NCBI GenBank assembly: GCA_046758085.1
Contig: JBHHZP010000034.1
Span: 1-29,487 of the forward strand
Direction of reading: 5' to 3'
Length of the DNA stretch: 29,487 nucleotides
Origin: VRUB01 sp046758085
GTDB lineage: Bacteria; Pseudomonadota; Gammaproteobacteria; Acidiferrobacterales; SPGG2
Shown here: positions 28,982 through 29,487 of the stretch, piece by piece
How the letters are laid out: every line of letters starts with the position of its first letter
How positions within the stretch are numbered: the stretch's first letter is position 1
Notes under the pieces: generated by a model
The model's input: the letters and a program-made list of their open reading frames with translations, nothing else
Databases searched by the model: none
Told to the model about the DNA's origin: nothing
Program-made: the position numbers and the translations under genes

Positions 28982-29487
28982 CTCGGTCCCCTTAAGATTT
29001 ACAGCCTATCTCGGCACCACGGCCCACCGATCAAGTGTGACATCTGCCACATCCGTTGTGGCTGGATCGGTGTCGTATTGTGAGCTTATTCGATGCGGGC
29101 GCGGTGTGCAGGCGCGAACGTGGCAATAGTCACAATTTGCGTGAGATTGCCGGCGCCGGCCCTAGAGCGCTAGCGCTAATACTGCATGCACTCACACCGC
29201 AGAGCACAAGGATCGCAGAGAAATCCCTAAAAACGTCCAGTGCAGAGGCGTCAGGAGCGTTATAAGGAGGTACCGTTTGCGGACCTAACGATGGCAAGAC
29301 GCAGAGGCTATAGTAAAAACCGTTCATCTTGAGTGTTCTTTGCGCCTTAGCGTATTCGCGTTTCGTGTTTCGTTGTGCAGTCGTCCTCCGGGTCCCTGGA
29401 GTCGTGTGTTTCGTCCTCAACGGTGAAATATTCGGGCTGATATGTTTTGACCTGTCAAGTGTTGTACGTACTCTTTCTCTTCAAGCG
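28982..29487. other. Non-coding right edge of the window
   Basis: 506 bases without a supported gene. It has two adjacent perfect 12-base palindromes, GCCGGCGCCGGC (29149-29160) and AGCGCTAGCGCT (29166-29177), and then the inverted repeat element at 29191-29372. ORFs here are short and run through repeats. Confidence 0.5.
29191..29372. repeat. Diverged inverted element with GCAGAG/GCGNAAC-type iterations
   Basis: The left part (29191-29222) has CGCAGAG-type words; the right part (about 29335-29372) has TTTGCGCC, TTCGCG and TTTCGTG words in steps of about seven bases on the opposite strand. It looks like a more decayed member of the heptad-element style seen elsewhere in the window. Confidence 0.45.

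Noticed and set aside
29130..29420. 96-codon minus-strand ORF at the right edge
   Set aside because: It runs through the inverted repeat element and palindromes and has no coding features beyond being open.
1..29487. tRNA, rRNA, CRISPR arrays, prophage or transposase genes
   Set aside because: Both strands were examined by eye for these and none was recognised. Short tRNAs could be missed without a structure search.

Overview
The window reads as a GC-rich proteobacterial chromosome, most likely a gammaproteobacterium, judged only from gene style and from heptad-type intergenic repeats. Genes occupy most of it. No rRNA, tRNA, CRISPR array or intact mobile element was seen. Its theme is use of methylated amines through glutamate: the N-methylglutamate (NMG) pathway, with transport and one-carbon genes beside it.

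Region 1 (about 1-18326, all minus strand, transcribed right to left) runs: class II glutamine amidotransferase (MgsA-like), fused GXGXG/FMN glutamate-synthase-like protein (MgsB+MgsC), GltD-like reductase carrying a degenerate second FMN domain, type III glutamine synthetase (GmaS candidate), FolD, an extra FAD-dependent amine oxidoreductase, a four-subunit sarcosine-oxidase-like enzyme (MgdA, MgdB, MgdC, MgdD), then a polar amino acid ABC transporter (binding protein, two permeases, ATPase; the ATPase runs off the window at base 1). The inferred flow is methylamine + glutamate to gamma-glutamylmethylamide, then to N-methylglutamate, then back to glutamate with release of the methyl carbon as methylene-tetrahydrofolate, which FolD oxidises.

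Region 2 (18327-20901) has a 559-base divergent intergenic region, an Amt ammonium/methylammonium channel preceded by a possible 7-codon leader ORF, a 70-residue single-span membrane protein, an intrinsic terminator, and a hairpin-rich non-coding stretch.

Region 3 (20902-29487) has a GntR/FCD regulator diverging from a second, independent set of the same logic: a long, unusual glutamine-synthetase-family ligase, then separate MgsA-, MgsB- and MgsC-like subunits and a small lysine-rich protein of unknown function. Further on lie the remnant of an EamA transporter gene, a class I glutamine amidotransferase, a two-CBS-domain protein, and a 43-codon minus-strand membrane-peptide ORF.

The most interesting aspects are the two parallel ligase + amide-transfer modules about 4 kb apart (one fused, one split, with different ligases), the GltD-like protein with a decayed FMN domain, the small unknown partners, and a family of palindromic 7-base-period elements sitting in intergenic gaps across the window.
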